Notes under the pieces: generated by a model | Told to the model about the DNA's origin: nothing | Databases searched by the model: none | Seen by the model: only the letters and a program-made list of their open reading frames with translations | Shown here: one piece after another, positions 28,131 through 36,853 of the stretch | How positions within the stretch are numbered: the first letter of the stretch is position 1 | Layout of the letters: every line of letters begins with the position of its first letter | NCBI GenBank assembly: GCA_026705445.1 | Contig: JAPPAR010000019.1 | Span: 1-64,000, forward strand | DNA: 64,000 bases | From: Candidatus Dadabacteria bacterium | Lineage (GTDB): Bacteria > Desulfobacterota_D > UBA1144 > Nemesobacterales > Nemesobacteraceae | Direction of reading: 5' to 3' | Position numbers and translations under genes: made by a program

Positions 28131-29465
28131 ATGAAAAACGGCAAACTCGACAAAACGGTTCTGAACGAGAGAATTGAGGAAGCACTTAAATACCCGCTTT
28201 TCGATTCCATATTCAACAGGCGTTCAAGGAGATTCGGCCTTGGAATGGAGCTTAAGGACAGCACCCTTGAGTTCAAGTCGAAATATGATCCCGTGCCCCT
28301 TACCGAAGTGGAGGAAGCACTTCTGGTGTGGGCCGGAACGGGGCTAACCGGGCTTTGCCTAGCCGACCTGCCGCCGGAGAACGGGATAGACCTTCTCTGC
28401 CAGTGGACGGGAAGAACCTGGCCTTCTGCGTGCAACAACCACGGGACTGAGCTTTTTTTCACAAATGACAACGGCCTCTACCACGTGGACGTGAAGAACA
28501 TGCTTCCCAAGGAGCATGAGATCGATCTGTTTTTCAAGCTCTCCCGCGAGGAGAAAATCGCGAGGGTCCTGGAACTTTACAGGGAAAGCCTTAACAAACT
28601 TGAGGACGGAAGGGCGGACATGCCCGATAAGATGCCGGGGCTTTTCGAGTTTAACCAGTGGAATGCAAACAAGCCCGGCTCCACGCTTTTTGTTCCGGTC
28701 ACGGACGTAACTGAGGAATATCTGAATCTTCTTACCCTTTACTGTGCTCACAGCTACGGATTCACGATTATCGACGATCTTACCGGGAAGCCCGCGGGCG
28801 TTGAGAAGTGGGTGGAGAGTGGCAGGCTCAAGGGTGATATCAAGCTTTCTCTGTTTGACCTTGAAGTAAGAATCCTAACGGGACTTAACGTTGAGCAGGC
28901 GTTTATTACGCAGAACATGGCCCTTGCCCTCCAGCCTTTGGGACTTGCCGGATGGGCGTTTACGGGCTTCATACCGAGATTTGCCATGGGAGCCGCCCCG
29001 AACCTGTTCAAAGGGCTCGGATTCCGGTTTATCCAGCCGAAAAAGGGTACGATCGATCCTCCCACTACCGTTCCCGTGGGAAAAGACGGGGTTTTCGAAG
29101 CCTACTGTCCGCCTTACTACGAGAACATGGATGATGCGATTGATCACTTCTTGGCCCACAAGTGGAAAGCTTGGGAATCCGACAAGCCTTTTCCTTATAC
29201 GGAACCCGACAGGCATCTCATGAAGGCCCCAAGACCGACGGAGACCACCATGCAGATTGTAAGGGATGTCGCGAACTACATTTATGACACTTACGGCAGA
29301 TTTCCCGCGTTTATTGATCCCATGTACATGAGATTAGTTTTTCAGGCGATGCACATAGACGTGGATTTCTACGACCAGTATTATCCGAAAGGGTCTTATT
29401 CGGACAGGCATCTCCAGGCTTTTCTCGAGAACAATCCGGATCAGAGAGAGCGGTTCGAAAAGTAG
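28131..29465 (+). CDS. Unknown protein, possibly nitroreductase-fold
   Basis: A 444-aa cytoplasmic protein that I cannot name with confidence. The N-terminal segment has FNRRSRRFGLGM, then PLTEVEEALLVWAGTG, which resembles the opening of nitroreductase or SagB-type flavoproteins (R-R-S-x-R-x-F and a leucine-rich helix). A WPSACNNHGTELFF stretch could correspond to their FMN-binding loop. There are no membrane helices. The start at 28131 is firm: AAGGAG lies 9 bp upstream. It heads a set with an FAD oxidoreductase (55 bp gap) and a NapH-like ferredoxin, so a redox function is likely. Confidence 0.5.
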   Translation: MKNGKLDKTVLNERIEEALKYPLFDSIFNRRSRRFGLGMELKDSTLEFKSKYDPVPLTEVEEALLVWAGTGLTGLCLADLPPENGIDLLCQWTGRTWPSACNNHGTELFFTNDNGLYHVDVKNMLPKEHEIDLFFKLSREEKIARVLELYRESLNKLEDGRADMPDKMPGLFEFNQWNANKPGSTLFVPVTDVTEEYLNLLTLYCAHSYGFTIIDDLTGKPAGVEKWVESGRLKGDIKLSLFDLEVRILTGLNVEQAFITQNMALALQPLGLAGWAFTGFIPRFAMGAAPNLFKGLGFRFIQPKKGTIDPPTTVPVGKDGVFEAYCPPYYENMDDAIDHFLAHKWKAWESDKPFPYTEPDRHLMKAPRPTETTMQIVRDVANYIYDTYGRFPAFIDPMYMRLVFQAMHIDVDFYDQYYPKGSYSDRHLQAFLENNPDQRERFEK

Positions 29466-29520
29466 CATCTGCCCTGTGCGTAGAGTTTAACTCGGTTTGG
29501 GGTAGGGGAGAAAACCAGCC

Positions 29521-30795
29521 ATGCGCGTAGCGATTATCGGAAATGGGGTGACCGGAGTTGCAGCTGCCCTGAGCATACGCAGGCTCCAGCCCGACTGGGA
29601 GATCGTCATGATCTCGGGGGAGTCCTCCTTTCACTATTCCCGCCCGGCGCTCATGTACATATTCATGGGCCACATGAGCTACAAGGACACCAAGCCCTAC
29701 GAGGACAGTCTCTGGAGGAAAAACCGCATTGATTTGATAAGGGGCTGGGTTGCCGAAATCGATGCTGCCGGAAAAAAGCTCATTATGCACGAAAAAGATC
29801 CCGTTTCGTTCGATAAGCTGCTTATCGCCACGGGATCCAAATCAAACAAGTTCGGGTGGCCCGGTCAAGATCTCGGAGGAGTACAGGGCCTCTACAGCCT
29901 TATGGATCTCAGGCTTCTTTACGAGAACGTAAAAGGAGCCCGAAGCGCCGTTATAGTTGGAGGGGGCCTGATCGGGATCGAACTTGCCGAGATGCTCCAT
30001 TCTCGCAATATCCACGTCACATTCCTGGTGAGAGAAGAGTCCTACTGGACTAACGTTCTTCCGATTGAGGAATCACAGATGATAAACCGCGTGATTCTGG
30101 AGCAGGGGATCGATCTCAGGCTCTTAACGGAACTTAAGGAGATAGTAGGGAACGATTCCGGAAGAGTGCGGGGAGTTGTGACTAACAAAGAGGAATTCAT
30201 AGAATGCCAGATCGTCGGTCTCACTGCGGGGGTAAGTCCCAACGTAGCCCTTGCCAAGGCAAGCGGGATAAAGACAGGGAGGGGGATTCTAGTTGACTGG
30301 AGTTTCAGTACCGATACCCCGGATGTGTTTGCTGCCGGGGACTGCGCCGAGATAATCACCGAGGGGGAGGGAAGGAACCTTATTCAGCAGGTCTGGTACA
30401 CGGGCAAGAACCAGGGAAAAGTGGCGGGAGAGGTAATAGCCGGCCGACACAGCGTGTATGACCCGGGGATATGGTATAACTCGGCCAAGTTTTTCGATCT
30501 TGAGTACCAGACTTACGGTACAGTGAGAAACCTTCCCGTTGAAGGGGAGGACAATTTTTACTGGGAGCATCCCGACCATGGCCGTTCAATAAGAATCGTT
30601 ACAAAGGGCGGAGTTGTCTGCGGCATAAACGTCATGGGCCTTCGCTACAGCCACAGGGTTTGCGAGAGCTGGGTGGCGGAGAAGAGATCCCTTGACTATG
30701 TGCTCGATCATCTGGGGGATGCCAATTTCGATCCGGAATTCTACGAAAAATGCGAAGCGGAAATAATAAAGGAGATAAGGAAACAGGCAGCCTGA
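29521..30795 (+). CDS. FAD-dependent pyridine nucleotide-disulfide type oxidoreductase
   Basis: Passes electrons between NAD(P)H and a partner protein. The 424-aa protein starts with the FAD-binding GNGVTGVAAAL Rossmann motif. Its NAD-binding motif VIVGGGLIGIELAE is at about 143-156, and the second FAD motif, TPDVFAAGDCAEI, is near 265-277. There is no redox-active CxxxxC pair, so it belongs with ferredoxin/rubredoxin or nitrite reductase-type flavoproteins (NirB N-terminus, NADH-ferredoxin reductases). It overlaps the NapH-like gene by one base (TGATG) and follows the unknown protein by 55 bp, so the three very likely act together. Confidence 0.85.
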   Translation: MRVAIIGNGVTGVAAALSIRRLQPDWEIVMISGESSFHYSRPALMYIFMGHMSYKDTKPYEDSLWRKNRIDLIRGWVAEIDAAGKKLIMHEKDPVSFDKLLIATGSKSNKFGWPGQDLGGVQGLYSLMDLRLLYENVKGARSAVIVGGGLIGIELAEMLHSRNIHVTFLVREESYWTNVLPIEESQMINRVILEQGIDLRLLTELKEIVGNDSGRVRGVVTNKEEFIECQIVGLTAGVSPNVALAKASGIKTGRGILVDWSFSTDTPDVFAAGDCAEIITEGEGRNLIQQVWYTGKNQGKVAGEVIAGRHSVYDPGIWYNSAKFFDLEYQTYGTVRNLPVEGEDNFYWEHPDHGRSIRIVTKGGVVCGINVMGLRYSHRVCESWVAEKRSLDYVLDHLGDANFDPEFYEKCEAEIIKEIRKQAA

Positions 30796-32189
30796 TGGAA
30801 CAAGATGTTATAGATTACGATTTTGACGAAGAAGCCCTCGGTTTTGAGGAGCCGGAGAAGGCCCCGGACAAGCCGCTTGGAACCGGAGAAAAGATCTCTC
30901 TTGCCGTTTTGGGCTTCGGAATACTGATGTTTGCCCTTCAGTCCATGGGCATGCCTCCAGGCGGTACGTGGGCCGGATTTCTCCTGGTATTCCTTCCCGT
31001 TTCCTTCGGTACGGCGTTTTACTTCTACCTTAACTTCAAGGGCACCGTTTCCGGAATAAAGCATGATAACATCTACTTCAGAGGGTTAACCAGCAGGGGG
31101 GTTCTCGGCTGGCTTGTCGGCATTGTGTTCACCGGTTTCTACATAGCTCTCTACTGGTTTCCCGAATACTTGGCGGGGGGAATAAAGATCGTAAACCCGC
31201 TTTCTCTGGCCCTTTCAGGTTCTCCTGCCAACAACTGGTTTTTCTACGGTTTTCTCTACACCTTGGCCGTTTTCATTTTCGGAGTAAGAATGTTCATGAA
31301 ATACAGGCATAATCGCTACCAGAAAATAAGAACGGCTTCCGTTATGTTTTTCCAGCTTGGGTTCGCCTTTCTTATCCCCAACCTACTTATGCTCTTTAAC
31401 CAGCCCGAGTTCTACCTAAGCTACTTTTGGCCGCTTAAACCTGAATACTTGTTCCCGGGCACTTTAAGCTATTTCGTTAATCATCCCGGGGGACTTGGAA
31501 TGTTCCTTGTTTTCTGGGGGGCCGTGATGACCTTCATCGCCACTCCGCTTCTTACCTACTATTTCGGCAAGAGATGGTACTGCTCCTGGGTCTGTGGCTG
31601 CGGTGGGCTTGCGGAAACCATGGGGGATCCGTGGAGGCAGCTTTCCGACAAATCGAAAAAGGCGTGGCGGATAGAACGCTGGGTCGTTCATTCCGTGCTG
31701 GTGTTCATTGTCGTTACGACGATTCTTCTCTGGGTTAACTCCGCAACATCGGGGGCGGTGTTCGGAGAAGCCTCGATGTCTCTTAAGAAATGGTACGGGT
31801 TCTACATAGGGGCCATTTTTTCTGGGGTCATAGGCGTGGGTTTCTACCCCATAATGGGAAGCAGGGTATGGTGTCGGTTCGGTTGTCCTATGGCGGCCGT
31901 CCTCGGGATTTTCCAGAGGTACCTTTCAAGGTTCAGAATTACCACAAACGGCGACCAGTGCATGTCGTGCGGGAACTGTTCCACCTACTGCGAGATGGGA
32001 ATAGACGTCAGGGCTTACGCGCAGAAGGGCGAAAACATAGTGAGAGCGTCGTGCGTCGGATGCGGAGTGTGTGCAGCCGTGTGCCCAAGGGGTGTGCTCA
32101 AGCTTGAAAACGGGGGAACTTTCAAGGACAGGTTCTCCGGGTCCGACAAACCGCTTGGGGCTCTTATCGACTCGCTGAAACATGTCTAG
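30795..32189 (+). CDS. Membrane-bound NapH/CcoG-type polyferredoxin
   Basis: A 464-aa integral membrane protein with Fe-S clusters. After an acidic N-terminus there are five to six hydrophobic segments, including a YCSWVCGCGG loop and a WCRFGCPMAAV loop. These match the two Cys-rich loops of the NapH/NosR family. The C-terminus has two 4Fe-4S motifs, CMSCGNCSTYC and CVGCGVCAAVC. Such proteins move electrons between quinol or a flavoprotein and soluble partners. The start is the ATG at 30795, which overlaps the stop of the FAD gene. Its cluster mates suggest it gives or takes electrons from that flavoprotein. Confidence 0.85.
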   Translation: MEQDVIDYDFDEEALGFEEPEKAPDKPLGTGEKISLAVLGFGILMFALQSMGMPPGGTWAGFLLVFLPVSFGTAFYFYLNFKGTVSGIKHDNIYFRGLTSRGVLGWLVGIVFTGFYIALYWFPEYLAGGIKIVNPLSLALSGSPANNWFFYGFLYTLAVFIFGVRMFMKYRHNRYQKIRTASVMFFQLGFAFLIPNLLMLFNQPEFYLSYFWPLKPEYLFPGTLSYFVNHPGGLGMFLVFWGAVMTFIATPLLTYYFGKRWYCSWVCGCGGLAETMGDPWRQLSDKSKKAWRIERWVVHSVLVFIVVTTILLWVNSATSGAVFGEASMSLKKWYGFYIGAIFSGVIGVGFYPIMGSRVWCRFGCPMAAVLGIFQRYLSRFRITTNGDQCMSCGNCSTYCEMGIDVRAYAQKGENIVRASCVGCGVCAAVCPRGVLKLENGGTFKDRFSGSDKPLGALIDSLKHV

Positions 32190-32289
32190 TTTCAGCGCTC
32201 AAAATCTCTAGTCCAAGAATTCTCAAGACAGTTCCAAGGTCAATTTCATTTCCCGGTCTTTAAATCGAAAGGACAAAATAGCGGAACGC

Positions 32290-32742
32290 TCAGATATTGA
32301 GAAACTCGACGGATTCCATGCTTTCCTTTTTCCCTCGGTCGACTCTTTCGATTACCTCGCCGTTTTCTATGTCAAAGACGAAGCAGGATATACCGGAAAG
32401 TATCTCCATGTTAAACTCCAGGAAATTGTTGACGTATACCTTGGAGTCTTCAATGATTTCCTTCTTGTCGGCCTTGTCCGGTTTTCTCACTAAAATGAAA
32501 TATGCGCACAGAAAATCCGGAAGATCTGGGTTGTGGGCAAATACCGCTTTTGAATCGTATTTCAGGATTACGTTATTGTTGAAATAGCGCTGGTATCCCG
32601 CGATGAGCGGCTGGTTCAGATGAGACAGGGCGTAGACTATTGCGCAGGCGATTTTGCTCTGGTTCTCAATCATGAAATCAAGCGCTTCCTTGTTGAACCG
32701 CTTGAGTGTTTTCTCCGCTTCCTCGTTTCTTCGTGGTGACAT
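32290..32742 (-). CDS. Conserved-looking hypothetical protein
   Basis: A 150-aa soluble protein that I do not recognise. It starts with a basic, charged region (RRNEEAEKTLKRFNKEALDF) and is mixed alpha and beta without signal peptide or membrane segment. It ends in FDIENGEVIERVDR. The start is well supported: AAGGAGG precedes the ATG by five bases. It is downstream of rny on the same strand but 100 bp from its stop is the start of this gene's own ribosome-binding region, so linkage is unclear. Function unknown. Confidence 0.55.
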   Translation of the reverse strand: MSPRRNEEAEKTLKRFNKEALDFMIENQSKIACAIVYALSHLNQPLIAGYQRYFNNNVILKYDSKAVFAHNPDLPDFLCAYFILVRKPDKADKKEIIEDSKVYVNNFLEFNMEILSGISCFVFDIENGEVIERVDRGKKESMESVEFLNI

Positions 32743-32843
32743 TTTATCCTCCTTGAGAAGTCCCGTCCGCCGGTTTTTCCTCTTTAAGTGGTGTCTAATA
32801 TACCATAAACCTTAAAGCCGGGGCAGAAGTGCCGTTATGTTCT

Positions 32844-34400
32844 CTATGAAGCATATGCCGTTGCCCTGCTTTCCCTTATGACCATGATTTTTATCTGACC
32901 CGGATAAACGACCTCTTTTTCTATCTTCTTGGCTATTTCGTGGGAAAGGATAGCTCCCTCCTCGTCGCTCACCTGGTCGCTTTCCACTATCACCCTTACC
33001 TCTCTTCCGGCCTGGATCGCATAACATCTCTCGACGCCCGGAAAAGAACTCGCAACGCCTTCTATGCTCTCGATCCTTTTCACGTAGTTCTCATAGGTTT
33101 CTCTCCGGGCGCCGGGACGAGCGGCGGAGATGGCGTCGGCTGCCTGTACGAGAAGCGGCAGGATTCCCTGGGGTTGGGGGTCATGGGTTTTTTCAAGCGC
33201 GTCAATAATTTCGGGGGGTTCACCATATTTTTTGACGATGTTCGCTCCTATGTCCACGTGGGAGCCTTCAACCTCGTGATCAACCGCTTTCCCTATGTCG
33301 TGGAGCAGTCCGGCTCTTTTGGCGAGTTTTTCGTTGTAACCGATTTCGGAAGCGAGCATCCCGCAGATGAACCCTACCTCAATCGAGTGATTGAGTATGT
33401 TCTGCGAGTAGCTTGTTCTGTATTTAAGCATCCCAAGCTTGTTTATCAGTTCCGGGTGCATGCCGCTTATGCCGAGATCAAAAAGAGCCTGTTCTCCCTC
33501 TTTCTGTATCTCCCTTTCTATTTCCTTTTCAACCTCGGTTACAACTTCCTCGATTCTTGCGGGGTGAATTTTTCCGTCTGCTATAAGCCGCTCAAGCGAA
33601 ATCTTCGCCACTTCCCGCCTGATGGGATTAAAGCACGAAATCACAACCGTCTCGGGCGTGTCGTCAATAATGATGTCCACCCCGGTACGAAGCTCTATGG
33701 AGCGGATGTTCCGTCCTTCGCGCCCGATAATTCTTCCCTTTACGTCGTCGCTCGGAAGATTGACGACCGACACGGTTTTCTCGCTCGTGTAGCTTCCGGA
33801 ATATCTCTGTATGGCAAGGGATATTATGTCTTTCGCCTTCCGCTCGGCCGAGGAATTGCACTCTTCTTCTATCTGCTTGAGTCTTTTCGCCGCCTCGTGT
33901 CTTGCATCGTCCTCAACCAGTCTTACCAGTTCGGCTTTCGCTGACTCGCGGGTAAGACCCGACACCTCCTCTATTTTTCCCTTTATTTCTTCGATGTTCT
34001 CATCAAGAGTTCTCTGCTTCTCATCAAGAGTCAGGTCCTTGCTCTCTAGATCCGCCTTTACTTCCTCAAGTTTCGTCTTCTTTCTGTCAATTTCCTCGTA
34101 TTCTTTGCCAAGTTTCTCTTCCCTTGCCTTTAGCTTTTTTTCGGTAGCGGAAAACTCTCTGCGCTTTTCGCTCGACATCTTCTGCATCTGGGAATTTCTG
34201 TCCTTGACGAGCTTCTTCGCCCTGTTCTCGGCCCTGTTTCTTATCTCTTCCGCCTGTTTCTCGGCCTTTTCGATTATGGTCTGGGCCTGACTCTGGCTTT
34301 TGCGGATCCCGTTTTTCTCCCTGATCATCCTGTAGATGAAATGGGCGGCAAATCCAAGTCCGAAGAGTAGCAAAAACAGCAGTATTGATTGTGCTTGCAT
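32844..34400 (-). CDS. rny: Ribonuclease Y
   Basis: Membrane-anchored endoribonuclease that starts mRNA decay. The 518-aa protein has an N-terminal transmembrane helix (about 3-22), a long charged coiled coil (about 25-185), a KH domain (KGRIIGREGRNIRSIE, about 225-240) and an HD domain with the motif LLHDIGKAVDHE near 368. RNase Y is common in Firmicutes and in several Gram-negative phyla that lack or supplement RNase E. Here an RNase E/G gene also occurs at 46.3 kb. The AAGGAG ribosome-binding site lies inside the end of fau, one base away, so the genes are coupled. Confidence 0.97.
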   Translation of the reverse strand: MQAQSILLFLLLFGLGFAAHFIYRMIREKNGIRKSQSQAQTIIEKAEKQAEEIRNRAENRAKKLVKDRNSQMQKMSSEKRREFSATEKKLKAREEKLGKEYEEIDRKKTKLEEVKADLESKDLTLDEKQRTLDENIEEIKGKIEEVSGLTRESAKAELVRLVEDDARHEAAKRLKQIEEECNSSAERKAKDIISLAIQRYSGSYTSEKTVSVVNLPSDDVKGRIIGREGRNIRSIELRTGVDIIIDDTPETVVISCFNPIRREVAKISLERLIADGKIHPARIEEVVTEVEKEIEREIQKEGEQALFDLGISGMHPELINKLGMLKYRTSYSQNILNHSIEVGFICGMLASEIGYNEKLAKRAGLLHDIGKAVDHEVEGSHVDIGANIVKKYGEPPEIIDALEKTHDPQPQGILPLLVQAADAISAARPGARRETYENYVKRIESIEGVASSFPGVERCYAIQAGREVRVIVESDQVSDEEGAILSHEIAKKIEKEVVYPGQIKIMVIRESRATAYAS

Positions 34401-34401
34401 T

Positions 34402-35175
34402 TCAGTCTCCTTCTTTTTCCAGACAGTCGATGGTTCCGTCTTCTGTGATTATGCGACCCGTCTTAACGTCGGTTTCGTGCGAAGGGATGTTTTCTAACAC
34501 CTGGAACTGGTAGGCCAGTCCGAAGCGCATCTGCCTGGGTATATCTTTTAAAAACCTGTCGTAAAAACCTTTTCCGTACCCGATTCTGTTCCCGGAGAAA
34601 TCAAAAGCCACTCCCGGTACCAGTACGAGGTCAAGCTCGTCGCCGCGGGCGCGTTCAGCGTCCGCCGGGGGTTCTGGGATGGCAAAGGCCCCAGGGGTAA
34701 GTTCTTCAATATTCCTTGTTCTCAGGAAAACAAGATCGGAGCCTAGGGTTTTCGGAAAAAAAACCTTTTTTTTAAGATCAACGCATTTTTTGAATATTTC
34801 GCGAGTGTCGACTTCGCCGTTTACGGGGAAGTAAAGAGCGACGCTCGACGCGTCGGAGAAAATCTTCTCGGAGAGAAGAACCTTGAGAATCAGGGCGGAT
34901 TTTTCCCGGCGCAGAGATTGGGGAAGATTCCTTCTTTTCTCGAGAAGATCTCTTCTCAGCCTATCTTTTTCCTCAAGGACGGGACCCTGCGGGCTGGTTT
35001 CCCGGTAACCGTTTATGTATGTGGAACCGGAACGGGTCTCAGAAGCTGTTTCCTCTTGATCTGAAAGGGTCTTCGGGGCTTTCTTCAATAAGGACGGGTT
35101 CTTTTTGGCTTCCGGGTGATTCGAGCAGTCCGACCAGTTCTTCTGTTTTTCTTTCCGCGGTTCTTTTGAACTCAT
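34402..35175 (-). CDS. fau: 5-formyltetrahydrofolate cyclo-ligase with long N-terminal extension
   Basis: Converts 5-formyl-THF to 5,10-methenyl-THF using ATP. The family core begins at about residue 66 of this frame (EEKDRLRRDLLEKRRN), and the C-terminal NRIGYGKGFYDRFL motif is intact. There is no ATG, GTG or TTG between the zapA stop (35039) and the core, so the start must lie inside zapA. The best one is ATG 35175, with AGAGGG six bases upstream. That makes the protein about 257 aa, with a basic, Lys/Ser/Pro-rich tail of about 65 residues encoded antiphase over the 3' end of zapA. The zapA-fau order is conserved in many bacteria. I did not see a 6S RNA gene between them. Confidence 0.85.
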   Translation of the reverse strand: MSSKEPRKEKQKNWSDCSNHPEAKKNPSLLKKAPKTLSDQEETASETRSGSTYINGYRETSPQGPVLEEKDRLRRDLLEKRRNLPQSLRREKSALILKVLLSEKIFSDASSVALYFPVNGEVDTREIFKKCVDLKKKVFFPKTLGSDLVFLRTRNIEELTPGAFAIPEPPADAERARGDELDLVLVPGVAFDFSGNRIGYGKGFYDRFLKDIPRQMRFGLAYQFQVLENIPSHETDVKTGRIITEDGTIDCLEKEGD

Positions 35176-35386
35176 CAAATTCCCTCTGCAATGCGAAGAA
35201 ATCATCGACGATCTCAAGAGAAGCCAGAAAAACGGGAGTAGGGACAGTTACAGGTGCGTTGTCTTCAGCTGCCTTGGCAATCTTTTGTTCAAGATGCTCT
35301 ACAATTTTCATAAGGTAACTCTTCTCAGCATCTGTAAGGACTGAATATTCCTTGCCAAAGAAAACTACTTTTATCCTGTCTTTCAT
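35039..35386 (-). CDS. zapA: Cell division protein ZapA
   Basis: A small FtsZ-associated protein that stabilises the division ring. The 115-aa protein has the ZapA N-terminal beta motif (KVVFFGKEYSVLTD) and a C-terminal coiled coil with an acidic, Pro-rich tail. The ATG overlaps the stop of the upstream coiled-coil gene (ATGA). Its last 137 bases overlap the fau reading frame. This division gene pair precedes folate and RNA decay genes on the same strand. Confidence 0.85.
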   Translation of the reverse strand: MKDRIKVVFFGKEYSVLTDAEKSYLMKIVEHLEQKIAKAAEDNAPVTVPTPVFLASLEIVDDFFALQREFDEFKRTAERKTEELVGLLESPGSQKEPVLIEESPEDPFRSRGNSF

Positions 35387-35592
35387 ACCGATTCTTCGCC
35401 AAGGAGCTGTTCAATTACTCTTATCATATTGTCGACGCGTGTTCTGAGGCGCTCCTTTTCGGCTTCAAGCGAAGCGACATTCTCTCTGAGCACCTTAATC
35501 TCTTCAAGCAATCTGTTGTGTTCTTCAGCAGTCCTGGCGTTTTTGTCTACAAACTCTCTGATTTTTCTCTCAAGAATCTCCAATGATTCCAT
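35383..35592 (-). CDS. Short coiled-coil protein, ZapB-like
   Basis: A 69-aa protein that is coiled coil over almost its whole length (heptads from ESLEILERKIREF onward). The sequence itself is not diagnostic. Its position, overlapping zapA by ATGA, makes a role as a ZapB-like division-ring partner likely. The gene starts at 35592. Longer frames further upstream run into the prfA promoter region. Its own promoter is at 35604-35632. Confidence 0.65.
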   Translation of the reverse strand: MESLEILERKIREFVDKNARTAEEHNRLLEEIKVLRENVASLEAEKERLRTRVDNMIRVIEQLLGEESV

Positions 35593-35603
35593 AATTAAAG
35601 TAA

Positions 35604-35632
35604 ATTGTATCACTATGGTGACATTATTACAA
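35604..35632 (-). promoter_or_regulatory. Promoter of the zapB-like/zapA/fau/rny operon
   Basis: On the - strand: TTGTAA, 17-bp spacer, TACAAT, then 11 nt to the ATG at 35592. The predicted leader is about 4-5 nt. It is back to back with the prfA promoter. Confidence 0.55.
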
Positions 35633-35676
35633 GAATCACGCCCCAAGCGTCTTCGCCGGAGCCGCAAAGAAATTTT

Positions 35677-35706
35677 TTTACGTTTTAAAGACTTTTTGTC
35701 TATAAT
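35677..35706 (+). promoter_or_regulatory. Promoter of prfA (leaderless)
   Basis: TTTACG at 35677-35682, an 18-bp spacer and a perfect TATAAT at 35701-35706. Seven nucleotides (TTCTGGC) separate it from the ATG at 35714, so transcription should begin on the start codon. Confidence 0.7.
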
Positions 35707-35713
35707 TTCTGGC

Positions 35714-36802
35714 ATGCAGGCAAGTCCCGTTGAAGACAAAAAGCTGTTTGAGAAGCTTGAGGAACTCGAGCGGAAGTTCGTTGAACTTGAGAGGGTGCTC
35801 GGCGACCCTGATATCTCTGCCCAGCAGAGAATCAAGTGCTCCAAGGAACGTGCGGAGCTTGAGGACGTAGTCTCTGTCTACGCGCGGTTAAAGGAAGTCG
35901 CGGAGGCTGCCGAGGAGAACCGCAAGTTGCTCGATGACACGGAACTTGCACCTCTTGCCCGTGAGGAGCTTGAAGAGCTTTCCGAGGAGAAAGGCGAACT
36001 CGAAGCTAAACTCAGAAAGCTTCTTCTGCCTAAAGATCCGAATCTCGGGAAAAACGTGTTTCTTGAGATAAGGGCCGGAGCCGGAGGGGAGGAGGCGGCT
36101 CTTTTCGCGGCCGATCTCCTCAGAATGTACTCCAGGTACTGCGAGAACCGCCGCTGGAAGCTGGAAACCATAACGCTTAACGAAACCGGGATCGGCGGGA
36201 TAAAGGAACTTGTGGTAAGGATCGAAGGACGGGAAGTTTACGGCAAGCTCAGGTATGAAAGCGGGGTTCACAGGGTTCAGCGAATACCCTCGACGGAGGC
36301 TGGCGGGAGAATACATACGTCAACGGCGACAGTCGCTGTACTTCCGGAGGCCGACGAGGTTGACGTGGAAGTGGACGAGAAGGAACTCAAGGTAGATACT
36401 TTCAGGTCTTCGGGCCCTGGGGGACAGCATGTCAACAAGACGGATTCCGCGATAAGGATAACCCATCTTCCAACGGGAATCGTCGTGCAGTGCCAGGACG
36501 ATCGCTCGCAACAGAAAAACAGGGTCCATGCGATGAGCATGCTACGCGCGAAGCTTTACGAGATTGAGGAGCAAAAACGCGCAAGCGAGATCTCGCGCAC
36601 TAGGAAAACCCAGGTCGGAAGCGGGGACAGAAGCGAAAAAATAAGAACCTACAACTTTCCTCAGGGGAGAATAACCGACCACAGAATAAGTCTCACTCTC
36701 CATAAGATAGAGGCGGTACTGGGAGGAGAGCTTGATCCTCTGCTGGAGCCTCTCGCGGCCCATTTTCAAGCCGAAAGTCTTAAGAATCTGTCAGAGGCCT
36801 GA
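35714..36802 (+). CDS. prfA: Peptide chain release factor 1
   Basis: Ends translation at UAA and UAG. The 362-aa protein has the GGQ motif in SSGPGGQHVNKTDSA, whose glutamine is methylated in other bacteria. The stop-codon recognition loop reads RIPSTEAGGRIHTST, an RF1-type P-x-T tripeptide. A longer open frame reaches back to 35429, but ATG 35714 gives the normal N-terminus and sits exactly at the predicted transcript start. No prmC gene follows, which is where it often lies. Confidence 0.97.
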   Translation: MQASPVEDKKLFEKLEELERKFVELERVLGDPDISAQQRIKCSKERAELEDVVSVYARLKEVAEAAEENRKLLDDTELAPLAREELEELSEEKGELEAKLRKLLLPKDPNLGKNVFLEIRAGAGGEEAALFAADLLRMYSRYCENRRWKLETITLNETGIGGIKELVVRIEGREVYGKLRYESGVHRVQRIPSTEAGGRIHTSTATVAVLPEADEVDVEVDEKELKVDTFRSSGPGGQHVNKTDSAIRITHLPTGIVVQCQDDRSQQKNRVHAMSMLRAKLYEIEEQKRASEISRTRKTQVGSGDRSEKIRTYNFPQGRITDHRISLTLHKIEAVLGGELDPLLEPLAAHFQAESLKNLSEA

Positions 36803-36853
36803 CGACTTTTCCCGATTTGTATTTGCCGGGCCAAGCAATAGAATATACCTTCA

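Noticed and set aside
32940-33944. A 334-codon frame on the + strand
   Set aside because: It is antisense to rny, with no recognisable domain.
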